This document shows positions 45,001-57,100 of a DNA stretch of 64,000 nucleotides, piece by piece. Below the pieces are notes generated by a model. The model was not told the DNA's origin. It did not search any database and saw nothing but the letters and a program-made list of their open reading frames with translations. Both the position numbers and the translations under genes were made by a program. Numbering within the stretch: position 1 is the first letter of the stretch; each line of letters starts with the position of its first letter. Origin of the DNA: Anisakis pegreffii (Eukaryota; Nematoda; Chromadorea; Rhabditida; Anisakidae); contig JAPYMA010000535.1 in the NCBI GenBank assembly GCA_035041965.1, positions 124,001-188,000 on the forward strand. Reading direction: 5' to 3'.

Positions 45001-46623
45001 GATTCATTAATTTAACACTTTTCAAGACACTTTCAATGTTCTATGTCCACTTGAGCAGAATTTACGAACAAGCGATAATTCTCCACGCCATAAACTAATG
45101 TTATCCTATGATAGACGAATTATATCGTTTCAAAGCAATCCAATGAGACGGCGGATGGACGGACACTCATAAAATCACAATTTCGATTGTATTCTTTGAT
45201 GGTCTAATGAAATCGCTCATAAATGCTTGCACGCTTACGATTCCATGTTTAACGAACGATAAATACCTACCTATATCACATTTCATGTTGCACATTCAAT
45301 CTCATATTATACAAGCTATGAACGATCGGATCGGGCAGCTTGTTATATAACCTTTTGAGTATTTCTTCTAAGAAAACTTCCAGACAAACTACGCAAATAA
45401 ATAACAATTCAAATCAAAGGTAAACATGAAAGCACGAAACATTATCAAAGGTAAACAAAACACATTATCGTAATAATAATGAATAAATTCAACCAAATAA
45501 TCAGTTGGTTCGAGTTTATAAGAGACATTCAGAAACGAATCAATAATCACGGACGTCGATACGAAACCGTTTGTCAATAAATCTAATCAAACAATGAACA
45601 ACTGGGTAAAAACAGCAACAAAAGTAACGTATAGTACTTACACAGAGCCCTGCCTGTACTATTGCTCACTGTGGCTCAATTTCATGGTTTTTGCGAGTGC
45701 TACATAAAAGAAAACGTCTGTCTGATTGTATGGCACGAACGGTTTGCACTTCACTCTAAAATATATCTCAGAACTATCAACATTTCAGGAAGAAACTGCA
45801 CGATTCACGATGACAGACCTTCTGTATAACATGACCAAATATATGTTTATATTGAATTTATACGATAAAATCTAACGTATGAAACAAGTCAGAAATTTAC
45901 TATTTCCACGGAAATTCGCATGACAAAGGGAGGAAGATTCGCACGGCAACAAAATATGAATCTATTGATTTGAAACTACATTCGGTAGCGAGTAGCCATG
46001 CTGATCGTGTACAATATCAAGCAATGCAACACCAGCAGCAACAGCAGCAGCAGTCTCTAATGAATAATGCATGATGAAGGTCAAATAAGTGAAGTGAAGT
46101 CAGTCAATTCGAGTTAAGTCAGTCGTCGTCACACTGTTCAAGTAGAACACTCGTCAGTGCAAATGTCCTTCTTTTCTTCCTTCCTTCTTACTCTCAGATT
46201 ATCATCTCCCAAATCACTGCTAAGCAGCAAACACATACATACTTCTAAAGAAATAAATAATGCTCGTATTGTATTCACCTTAAAAGAATCATTCATTCAC
46301 ACGTCTTCGAACATCATCATAACAACAACCCCGACCAATATATTAATCTATTCACACGCATCAAGGTTAAACTTTATTCATTTCAAGTGGATTATCGTAA
46401 TAACTGTAACTGTACGACCAACATACTCATGAGCACAGTGTTAATTAAAGCAGTGAAATGAACAATACTAATTACATTCTATAAATTAACAACAGTACAA
46501 AAAAACAATGATAGTCTGATTATATGATAAAAACACTGATAATAATATAAATGATACAAATAATAAAACAATTTTATCGGCCGGCCATAACCAGGAAAAT
46601 ATTGTTGACAAAACAGTACTTAC
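42078..46623. other. Region upstream of NKAIN, no gene recognised
   Basis: AT-rich, with many short motif-free open frames. It would be an intron if the exon at 46624-46722 belongs to NKAIN. A CAG run occurs near 46030-46055. Confidence 0.4.
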
Positions 46624-46722
46624 GAACAAATCACTAATGTAAGGATCTCTCTCGTTGCTATGATTCTCCCCTGATGAAATTCGCTGATCGAACTGCATTC
46701 TAACCGCTTGCAGCACACACAT
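46624..46722 (-). CDS. Possible upstream coding exon of the NKAIN gene
   Basis: A minus-strand open segment of 33 codons with ATG at 46722 (a second in-frame ATG follows at residue 9) ends at a perfect donor (TTC|GTAAGTAC) in phase 0. An AG in front of GGTAATGCG, nine bases before the NKAIN ATG, also gives phase 0, so joining the two would add 36 hydrophilic residues to the NKAIN N-terminus. Composition is exon-like, but the segment has no recognisable motif. Confidence 0.35.
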
Positions 46723-48419
46723 TTTGTCATTAAATTGTAACTACTTTACCAAAAAAAACTGTTTTGAACCTTATATAACTCACGATCAGATGAAATGAAA
46801 TCATTTCGAAATGTCAATGAGTTCATTAAATAAATATTGTCATTGATGAATTATATTTTTGTGAAAACACGCCATTCATCCAGAAACGAATTCATCATTT
46901 CAAGGTTACATCAAAATTCAACAACTGTTCTAAAGTACATTTCAATAAAAATTATCATATGTAACACAACGCGTAAACGAATACAAACGCAATAGAATCA
47001 CAATAGAGCGACACCAACCACTCAGATGGACGATGATCGCAAATTTGATCAGTTTCATGAAAACTGAGTCGGTTGGCACTTTTCTTTCGATGCACTTAAG
47101 CGAATCCTATTCAATTCACTTGCATCAATCATCAATCACCTGAACTGAATAAGTGCTATCTATCGTTTGATCGCAGTTCAATGTAGTCGTTGATTTTACT
47201 TACAAGTAATTTAACAAATAAAAGTGTTCATAGTATACACGAATACGAGTAGTTGAGAAGGAAAGAGTACGTACTATTGCTTGTTTCAATAACCTTATCA
47301 CACTTTCCATTCAATTCTTTGAATACCTCAGTTTGAATGCACCAGTAGTTGTCCATGCGATTTGCCCTAAACAAATCGCCTGCTCAACTTGCGATCTGCT
47401 AGCTCACTCAGAAAACCTCTAAAGAAAGGCTGTCAGATTGAGTGAAACCATTAGAAAATACTCGAATTATGCCTAAATACACTTCAAAACAGTCAAATAT
47501 TAAGTCCATCAGATTACTGAATTCCACCAACAACACTGTAAGCAAACAATAAATAAAACACTGAACCATTTAATACAAAACTGCATTTCATCAACTACAC
47601 ATTTAGGTTAATATACGAAATGATGATTGTTTCGCTGTAATGACTGCGTGCAATTATTCCATATTACAAGCGCAATACAACAACAACAATAATAACAACA
47701 ACGGATCATAAATACAATAATAACAATAAATACAACAACATTGCAGGCTACAGCAGCAGTAGTAATTCACTGCAGCACACATCTATCTATGTTTCTGTAC
47801 AGATCGACGAGATCGAACGATGGATGATGGATGGACGGTTGAAAGGGATTAAGTTCAACAGTGAAGATGAGATGGATTGATTTGAAAGAGGGAACGAAAT
47901 GAGAGAGAAACACGCTGACTAACGCTTGTCATTGAGGAGACTTTGGGTAAGATCGATCGGATAAACAAGGATAAACGTCGTTGGAAGCGGTAGTGACAAG
48001 TCGGGTAAATTGCTTGTTGTTGTGACCTCCTCCTTTAAGTGGCAAACGAGATACATACATCTGCATCTGCAGAGGTATAACGGCGTATAGGCAGCCTCTC
48101 TCCCAGTTTCATAAAGCTCTGTACCTGTTTGCTTATTCGGCCTACAACCAGCTAGCAATAAATAGATGTCTGAAAGCAATCAACAATTAATGAATATGAA
48201 CCGAACCTGTCTCTTTCCGTGTATCGGTCAGCTAACCGCTATACCGCAGATAAGAAGCAAATGGCGAGCAGCGAACACCGGGATTCGAAGTGACCAAATA
48301 TGTTTTCAAAAGATCCCCACTTCGGTTTTACCAAGATTTCCATTTCACCACACATTTTGATTTCAATCTCCTTTAGATTTCCACACAAGATTTCCACAAA
48401 AGATTTAATTTCAAATCGC

Positions 48420-48478
48420 TTCTTAATCTCCTTTAATCCCGCTTAATCCCTTTTAATCTCCTTTAATCCTTTGCATGT
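48420..48478. repeat. Short tandem repeat, TTTAATCTCC-like units
   Basis: About five imperfect ~10-base units in a row (variants of CTTTAATCTC/CGCTTAATCC), continuing a pyrimidine-rich stretch that starts near 48340. Confidence 0.6.
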
Positions 48479-49072
48479 CGTTTCACAGCACCCATTTTGC
48501 ACTTATGATAATACATTTATTGATATCATTTTGGATCGTCGATTCAATAAAACAATAATCGAATAATGCAGTAAAGAAGCCAGCAATATCGCAAAGAGAT
48601 TATAAACAATGATTAATGTCGCAGATCAGATCATTTGCTCGAATAATAAATGAACATCCAGAGAATCCGTGAATAACATGAAAATGTGGTGGAAAACATG
48701 AGAATATGCGATTTTCATTCAATCTAATGACGTCCCGGCGCACGTACGATCGCTCTCAACAAAAAAAAACACAGAGAACTTCCTTCCACATTCCAATATC
48801 GCTCTAATCTCGTCGCAAAGTAAAATAATCGAAATCAGAAAGCAATAAACATCGCCTCACTCAGAGAATCACTTAAACACGATATATTCTGCAATAAGAG
48901 AACAAAAGCAACCGAAAGAAGTGCAACAAAACTGAGTGATTTTGACTACTGAAACAGAATGGGCTTTACCGAAGATATTCATGGCAAATTGTCATATGAA
49001 ATGCGATTAAAGACAACACGCGTGGACAGAACAATTCATTGAGATATTCATATTAGGAAGTAATACCCTAGA

Positions 49073-49212
49073 CCAGTGTTTCTCATCGAGGGTTGATTAC
49101 CTCTCCGGGATAGTCTGGGGAAGAAGGGAGGTCAGAAAGGTTACTTCACGACACCAAGGGATTTCTGGACTTCACGCCAAGCTTTGCGATCAGTTCCTAG
49201 CGGAGAAACACT
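49073..49212. mobile_element. 140-bp hAT-like MITE
   Basis: Terminal inverted repeats AGTGTTTCTC (49075-49084) and GAGAAACACT (49203-49212) match perfectly over 10 bases. They are flanked by an 8-bp target duplication with one mismatch: ACCCTAGA at 49065-49072 and ACCCTTGA at 49213-49220. An 8-bp duplication and a CAGTG..TTCTC-type terminus are characteristic of the hAT superfamily. At 140 bp the element has no transposase, so it depends on one elsewhere. Its interior is richer in G+C than its surroundings. Confidence 0.8.
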
Positions 49213-51177
49213 ACCCTTGACAGTATTATCATGGGCAATAATAAATAATAATGATATTATAAAAATAACGATAATAACAATCATAATACAATACGAACAC
49301 AATGTTGATAACACTTGAACTATGACTAAAATGACTAATTGCGATTCAGATTACTGATACAGATCTACAAAAAAGCAAATTAAAAGTTGACTAGCCAAGA
49401 CGAGATGAATGAAATGAAATGAGAAACGAAGCGAATAAATACCACAAAACGCGATTCAATATCAAATACACGTTGAATTGTACAACAGCAATTCTTTACA
49501 ATGTAACACTACTACTCATTGCTGAATATACTCAAAAACTGACGAACTTTGAAAATAAATTCAAAATCGAATGAACGATATAAAGCGAATAAATGAATGA
49601 ATCTTGCATTCACTCACAACGAGATGTGAAATGAAATGATCAAATCTCAATAAAAATGTGATCACATAAGAATGCCGAGTGATTGTCCAACAATACTTCT
49701 TAAGCTCTTCACATAACACAATAAGCGATTCACTTATGCTTCGAGCAATAAAACAATTATATCGTGCAAACTCGGAAACACCTATATCTGAATGTTCAAT
49801 AACTAATCTTTGAGCTTATAAAGAAAGCTAAGCAGTATCAATAGAGTGCATCCTACGAGATAAATAAGGATAAAGCATATCGCTTGCTCACAAACCCACA
49901 AACCCTTGAAGATGCAGCAGCAGGCATACATTTGTTTCCGTTCATTTCTATCCCGCCCAGGTATTTCCGTGTTTCCAAAAACGTATATTACACATGACAG
50001 ATTAATATTATAAGAGAACATCAGATGAAATTGAATAAAATCAAATCAAATCATTAGAACCATTGTAAAATGATAAAATTGAATACATACGAAGGATTCA
50101 CCACGCACCAAAATTACTTGTTAATTTTCTATCCTATGTCAAAAATCGCTCCTGTTCCTTTTTTTCCACCTATCGAAAAACAACCAAACAAGTGAATGCC
50201 ATCATTTCAGATGCATCATTTCAATTCGGCTCATTCATTAGGTTTCACCTCTTTCAACAATCTCAGATTCAAATTCTAAGCGGAAACACCGCACGAAACA
50301 TCCAAACTACTATACATTCTCACAAGTCAATTGCTGAACTACACGTCCACAAGATATGATGACAGCAGTGAGGAACACAACAAAACACAAAAAATTACTC
50401 GCATTCAACGCAAAAATTCATCGGATAAGTTAAGCAACGTAACGAAAGTGAAAAATGGAATGGAAATGAAAAATGAAAAACTGAAAATTCAATAAAATTC
50501 ACAAATTGCAGAGACAACAAACCAAACAGATCTCCGTTAACCTATACAAATACACACACAAAAACAAATAAAACAAAATCCTCTCATGCTCAATCTTTAT
50601 TATTATTACTATTCTACAAAACAATTAAATGCTCTTGTTGCACAATCTCAAATTGCCAGTCAAATAACACTACAACTCATACAATTCCTCCAATTCTTCA
50701 AAAAACGACTGTTCCAAAAAATTTTTTAAATATCCAAATTCTGACCTTCTCATACGATACCAACCACTCTAACTATAAGTCAGAGTCTCGAAATGGGTCA
50801 TTGGGAGAATGGAACGTTGCGGGAATTGGGCACTGTGTTACAAACGATCAGATGACAAATTACAAAGTTATATAGCAGCAATCAAATTATGATTTTTATA
50901 TACGAACGAACACATAAAAATATGAACAATTATAAATATAAACAAGTGGAAAACGTTACGAGACTATTGATTGAATGTATCCAAATAAAATTTTGAAACG
51001 TCTCACAATCGCTCTGGTTCATTCTCATCACTGAACCAAACGAATCCTTCACTGTTGCGTCGTACACTTAACAGTTCACTTCTCTTCTCCATCAGCCATT
51101 TCGCTTAAGATTCCCGATCCACTGGCATCCTTACCTGATCTAATCAACTGATGCAATCGATTGCGTTCGTTCCCATT

Positions 51178-54100
51178 CTATAATTCCTCTTCCATCGGTA
51201 ACAACTTCTGCACGAGCACATCCAGCAGCACATAAGAGAGTTGTTTATTCAGTTTTGGATACTGCAGAGTTCGGAATAGGGTGCTGATGCCGAGACGAAA
51301 TCGTTTATGACCGAAACATTTCAACAGGTGCACCGGTAACTCCTCTTGCAGATACTCCAGTGTACGTCGCTGTGCCAGTTCAGCTCGAAGCGCCTTCTCC
51401 TTCAAACATAATCATTACGTTATGCCATCAAAACAATTCAAATCGTTAAGCCTACCGCATAAACATTGCAATAACCAATCAGAAGTAATTGGGAAACTCG
51501 CTTCTCAGTTAAATCTTCTCAATTTTCTATCACTGATCGAATTGCCCCCTTTCCTCTCTTCTCAGGACTAACAGACCAGCACTTATCTAATCAGACATTC
51601 GCTCGATTTCACAAAATCATCCCTAAAGTCCTCTATCTGATCACTGCCCTTCCTGATCACATCTTACAAACCTGATCAGTAGTTGTTGATTGATCTGCAC
51701 TGAACAATGCATCTTGTATCAGTGTCACCATACGAACGCAATTCGATTCCGTGAACGCAATCTGCAGAATGCGTCTCAACAGTACACCGACCACGGCATC
51801 GATTGTTCGTGCAGCCAGCCATTTCGTCGACACCAATAAGGCCAAAAACCATCGAGGAATCGCGAACAATCGTACAAATATAAACACCAGCGCGTCCATT
51901 AAACTACTGCAATTCCATCGAAATAAAAAAAATTAATCGCTAGTTAAAGTCTCCCCTGCTATTGGCTTTATTTAAGCAAAATATCTACATATCCAAACGC
52001 TATCTCCACTAATCGAATAAATGCATTCAGAACCCCAAAAAACATCTCACGATTTCATCTTCTAAATAATATAAACACAAGCTCACATTTTCTTCTACAA
52101 TCCAATGAGACGATCTCACATTGGAGATTTTTTCAAAAAAAAAAAACAACTACTCAAACAATAAAAACAACAACCATACAGATGATCAAAACGACCGACA
52201 CAAATAGAATTTTAAAAAGCCTTACTTAGTCCAGATTTGACTTAATGCCTTCGTGTCGCCTGCTGCTGCATCAGTATTACTCGGTTTTGCTGTTGGACAA
52301 TTGTTACCGAAAATCGAGTTCAGAAGGAAATGGCACGGCTTTACACCGCTGCCACTATCCATCATGCTGAATGACGACACACTGCTGCAAAATAACAACA
52401 ATTCAAACGCATCCATCCATTTCAATCATTCAAAATCCACCAGCCACAACTTACTTCATCTTCGAAATGAAAACAAAAGCTCACAGCTTCTACAATCTAA
52501 TGAAACCATCTCAAAACAAGCAGGCATCACAAGACAGTCATCATCAATCACATAACAAAAAAAACCTCGTCTCTGATCGTTCCCCACCACCTCCAATTCT
52601 CTCCATATTGATCGTGCCTATTTCAGGTTGTGGTGCCAGAGTTGTGGCCAATAGCGACAATATGAATGGTTTCAAGTTTTGACCGCGTTCTCGAGTGAAC
52701 TTACCCGGCATCTTACGAACCATCTACAAAAACGATAACATGTCTATCCACTAAATACAAAAAATATCACCCTAAATCAAATCGTATCACAAAATCCAAA
52801 AATCACACTATCAAGCACTTACGTTCCACGGGTTTAAGTCAGACAGTTGTATGGTATCTTTGAGCTCTTGATCACTCGTCAGAAACATGAACAACAGATC
52901 AGAGCGTTTCAGCAAAGACTGAAAATTCAATCGAGGTTACAACAAAACAAAACTGATATTACAGCACGTGAAACGTAATTATAAAACTGAAGCATAAAAT
53001 AACAAACAAGTTATATAACAATACCTGTCTCGTCAGTAACTGAAGGAATCTAGCAAAATATGGTCGTTGTGTTTCGATGAAAGCACGACCCTTCGTGGCG
53101 AACGGTTTACGAGGCGGCAGTGGATCTGCCTTGATTGCATCACCATGGAATTCCAGCAGTTTTGACTCGAGCACATAGAATTCATTGTAACGACGCACGA
53201 CAGACCACTGAAACCACCTAGCCATTATCAATATAATTACTTCGAGCAATCGCTCCTCCTGCTCCCTTAAATCAAAACTACACAAAGCTAACAATACGCA
53301 ACTAGCGTTTCTAACGAAAGGCAAATCCAGGTAATATAAGACTAAATCAACCTCTTTATTCGTGCGATTTGTTCCATTCGACACAGTTGATTCATTAGAA
53401 TTTTCTACATTGGTATTATCTTGTACATCAAATCGCTCAACACAAACAATATACACATACATTGTGCGTTCTGAAAATACGATCGAATTCGGGAGTTCCT
53501 TAAAATTTGCAACCGATTTCAAAGCAAAAACAGCGAGTGGATAAAATTTCTGCATGAATCTGATTATTCGATAGAGCTGAACGTCCGATTTGAAGAGTAG
53601 TAAAAACGAACGATTTGACGGGTCTCGTCGTGGCTCAATGCGTGGTATTGTGACCATCCATCGATTTATGTCACGATGCGGATCGAATATCGTTAACTCA
53701 TTTGGACTTATCGAACGAGACGGATGTCGTTCGCTCGTCTCTTCCTGGAATCAAACGACGCATACTCAACTCTCATCCGAATTTCTACTAATCGAATCAA
53801 AAAATCCAAACCAATTCACTGACCGAGCTCCCCACCGCAGCAACAGGCGATATTTCCACCTCTGCGCTACTACCATTGTCGTTACTGTTTTTCTCATAAG
53901 TTATCTGAAACCAAACTCTCAGTGAACACTATCCACATCCAATAACATCCGATACAAATATGTAAATGCCTCACAATCTCTTATACGAGAAGGTTTACAC
54001 AACACAGAGAAACATGCAATTCGATGCACTTGCTTTCTCATAGAGAACGAACAAAAATCGCAACTTTAAAAGGTCTCAAATACACTTCAAATAAAGACTA

Positions 54101-57100
54101 AAGAATAAAATAAACTCACATCAATACTCGGTAAAGATGCATACTGAAGCATGTACTCAGGATTTGGATGCGAACCAGCCACTGCACTCGCATCATTTGC
54201 CAGTTCAACATGCATCGCACCCTTTGTGAGGTTCGACGATGACCCTCCGCCACCATAAGCCATATCACTGAGACGATCGAACGATGATGATGAAGTTGAC
54301 TCCACAGAGCCATCCACTGCAGACGGCATCAGCACCTTCCATAAACGATTCCTTAACAAACACTATTCTAACACTCTACTATGTTCCACCATCCGTCTGC
54401 CCTCTCTTTAGAACTATTCGATTTGCCTAATTCTCATTTTCGAATCAGCAAATTTCTCATCTGTCAGGAAGCGACTAAAAAATTGCACAAAATAACAAAA
54501 TACTAAATAACTACACACCAAAGACGACCATCAGCACAAATTTATGATCAATGCAAAGTTATCCGACACTATAATATTATAACCAAAGATTTTCTAAAGC
54601 AAGTTCAAAAGATTCATGAGCGCATCGCCCTATTTCTGAAGCTTCGAGCAGTGCATCGCCCTATTTCTAAAGCATCTGCAAGCTAACCAGCCAGCCCTTC
54701 ATAAAAATCACATCAGCCGCTCTCTATTCACCTGAACTGCGATAGAGAAAATGATGATTCTGTGCCCGGAAGAGTGAGACGACGTCCTAAATTCGATCGT
54801 TCACCCACAAACATCAACTCATCCACCGAAATTGGTGGTGATCCACACAGATGCCCCAGATAACATTCCGACTGGCAGAACGGTACCACGTATTCGTGCT
54901 GAAGACGTTTATAGACCATCTGGAACGCCTGCAAAAAATCTAATTGCCAACTTTTAATCTGAAATAACACGACATTTCTGAATTTATTTACAATTAGATG
55001 CTCGAAAACACTATCGCTCGAAAACTGTATGTGCAATTACAATTCGGACAGTAGTCACCTTTTCAATAGCGCGATCCAACGCCTCAATTGTACGCGTTTC
55101 GACAGCAATTCGAAATTCATTCTGCACCTCCTCAGGCAGTGCCACTCGTTCCGGTGCCGTCGAATGCACGTACTTGCTGAATATCTCCCAAACGTCGTAG
55201 TGCAGCTCACTTAGCGCATTTTGGTCCTTATCATCCTGTAAAATTTGTGCATCTTTCAATTAAAAAAATCACCTTTTCAGATTCAAAACTAATTTTGAGC
55301 ATTTTCACACATATTTCAGACATAAAAACTTTACCAGAATCAACTCGAAATTCATTTTAAAAGCATCAATCCATCGTCTTCCCCACCCCATCTCTGCATG
55401 ACTATATCTCAGAGTTATCAAGTCCAAGTTCAAAGCATAACAACCTTAATATTTAACATTCTCTCGTGAACATCGGCTGCATGCAACAAAAAATACAATT
55501 CATTCGACGGTCCACGAACATCCTTCAAATACATCGTGAACATGTTCAGTTGACGGCAATCCCGTAAGATCTCACTCAGTTTCAGTTGTAGCAACGAGTC
55601 GGGTGCATCGCTCAGTGCACAATCCGTCAAGCCGTGTAGAAATTCCACCATTTTTGGCTGAAACAAATAATTTTCGAAAATTTCAAAGCCATCCAATCCT
55701 CACACATGCTGTGCGTTCTTCATACCTGCGGTTGTGACGACTTGTCCATCGGTTCTGGATCGAACAATAAGATCAACAATCGATTGATTGTATCTGGGTC
55801 GGCGATCAGATCCAGAACGGGCAGCAAAAACGTGAAAACGATTAGCTCACGCAGGAAATGACGACATACGTGACTCGGCCAAGTGCGCTGAAATGCATCT
55901 TACAACATATCACACACCTATCAATTTCATCGAAATTACAAATTAAATCACAAATTTTAAAAAATACAAATTACAAATAAACAACTAAAGTTACTAAATT
56001 GCATCAAAAAGTTACAAATAAATACAAAAGTACAAATTATAAATAAATTACAGATAAATAAATAAATAAATAAATTACAGATAAATAAATAAATAAATAA
56101 ATTACAGATAAATAAATAAATAAATAAATTACAGATAAATAAATAAATAAATAAATTACAGATAAATAAATAAATAAATAAATTACAGATAAATAAATAA
56201 ATAAATAAATTACAGATAAATAAATAAATAAATAAATTACAGATAAATAAATAAATAAATAAATTACAGATAAATAAATAAATAAATAAATTACAGATAA
56301 ATAAATAAATAAATAAATTACAGATAAATAAATAAATAAATAAATTACAGATAAATAAATAAATAAATAAATTACAGATAAATAAATAAATAAATAAATT
56401 ACAGATAAATAAATAAATAAATAAATTACAGATAAATAAATAAATAAATAAATTACAGATAAATAAATAAATAAATTACAGATAAATAAATAAATAAATA
56501 AATTACAGATAAATAAATAAATAAATAAATTACAGATAAATAAATAAATAAATAAATTACAGATAAATAAATAAATAAATAAATTACAGATAAATAAATA
56601 AATAAATAAATTACAGATAAATAAATAAATAAATAAATTACAGATAAATAAATAAATAAATAAATTACAGATAAATAAATAAATAAATAAATAAATTACA
56701 GATAAATAAATAAATAAATAAATTACAGATAAATAAATAAATAAATAAATTACAGATAAATAAATAAATAAATAAATTACAGATAAATAAATAAATAAAT
56801 AAATTACAGATAAATAAATAAATAAATAAATTACAGATAAATAAATAAATAAATAAATTACAGATAAATAAATAAATAAATAAATTACAGATAAATAAAT
56901 AAATAAATAAATTACAGATAAATAAATAAATAAATAAATTACAGATAAATAAATAAATAAATAAATTACAGATAAATAAATAAATAAATAAATTACAGAT
57001 AAATAAATAAATAAATAAATTACAGATAAATAAATAAATAAATAAATTACAGATAAATAAATAAATAAATAAATTACAGATAAGCTTTGCATGTTGTGCT

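Larger units (their letters stand above)
46723..51177. other. Region without recognised genes
   Basis: It contains a hAT-like MITE (49073-49212), a degenerate run of TTTAATCTCC-like units at about 48420-48475, and triplet-rich stretches near 47680-47760. No coding exons. The 3' UTR of the minus-strand SNX14-like gene should lie just below 51178. Confidence 0.45.

Noticed and set aside
45645..45680. Possible minus-strand small exon before a GTAAGTAC donor
   Set aside because: In the phase required to link the 46.6-kb segment with NKAIN it begins with a stop codon, so at most it is untranslated.
56037..57092. 351-codon minus-strand open frame of repeating SVIYLFIYL units
   Set aside because: It is purely a product of the 27-bp minisatellite (unit length divisible by three, no stop in that frame) and lies inside an intron of the SNX14-like gene.
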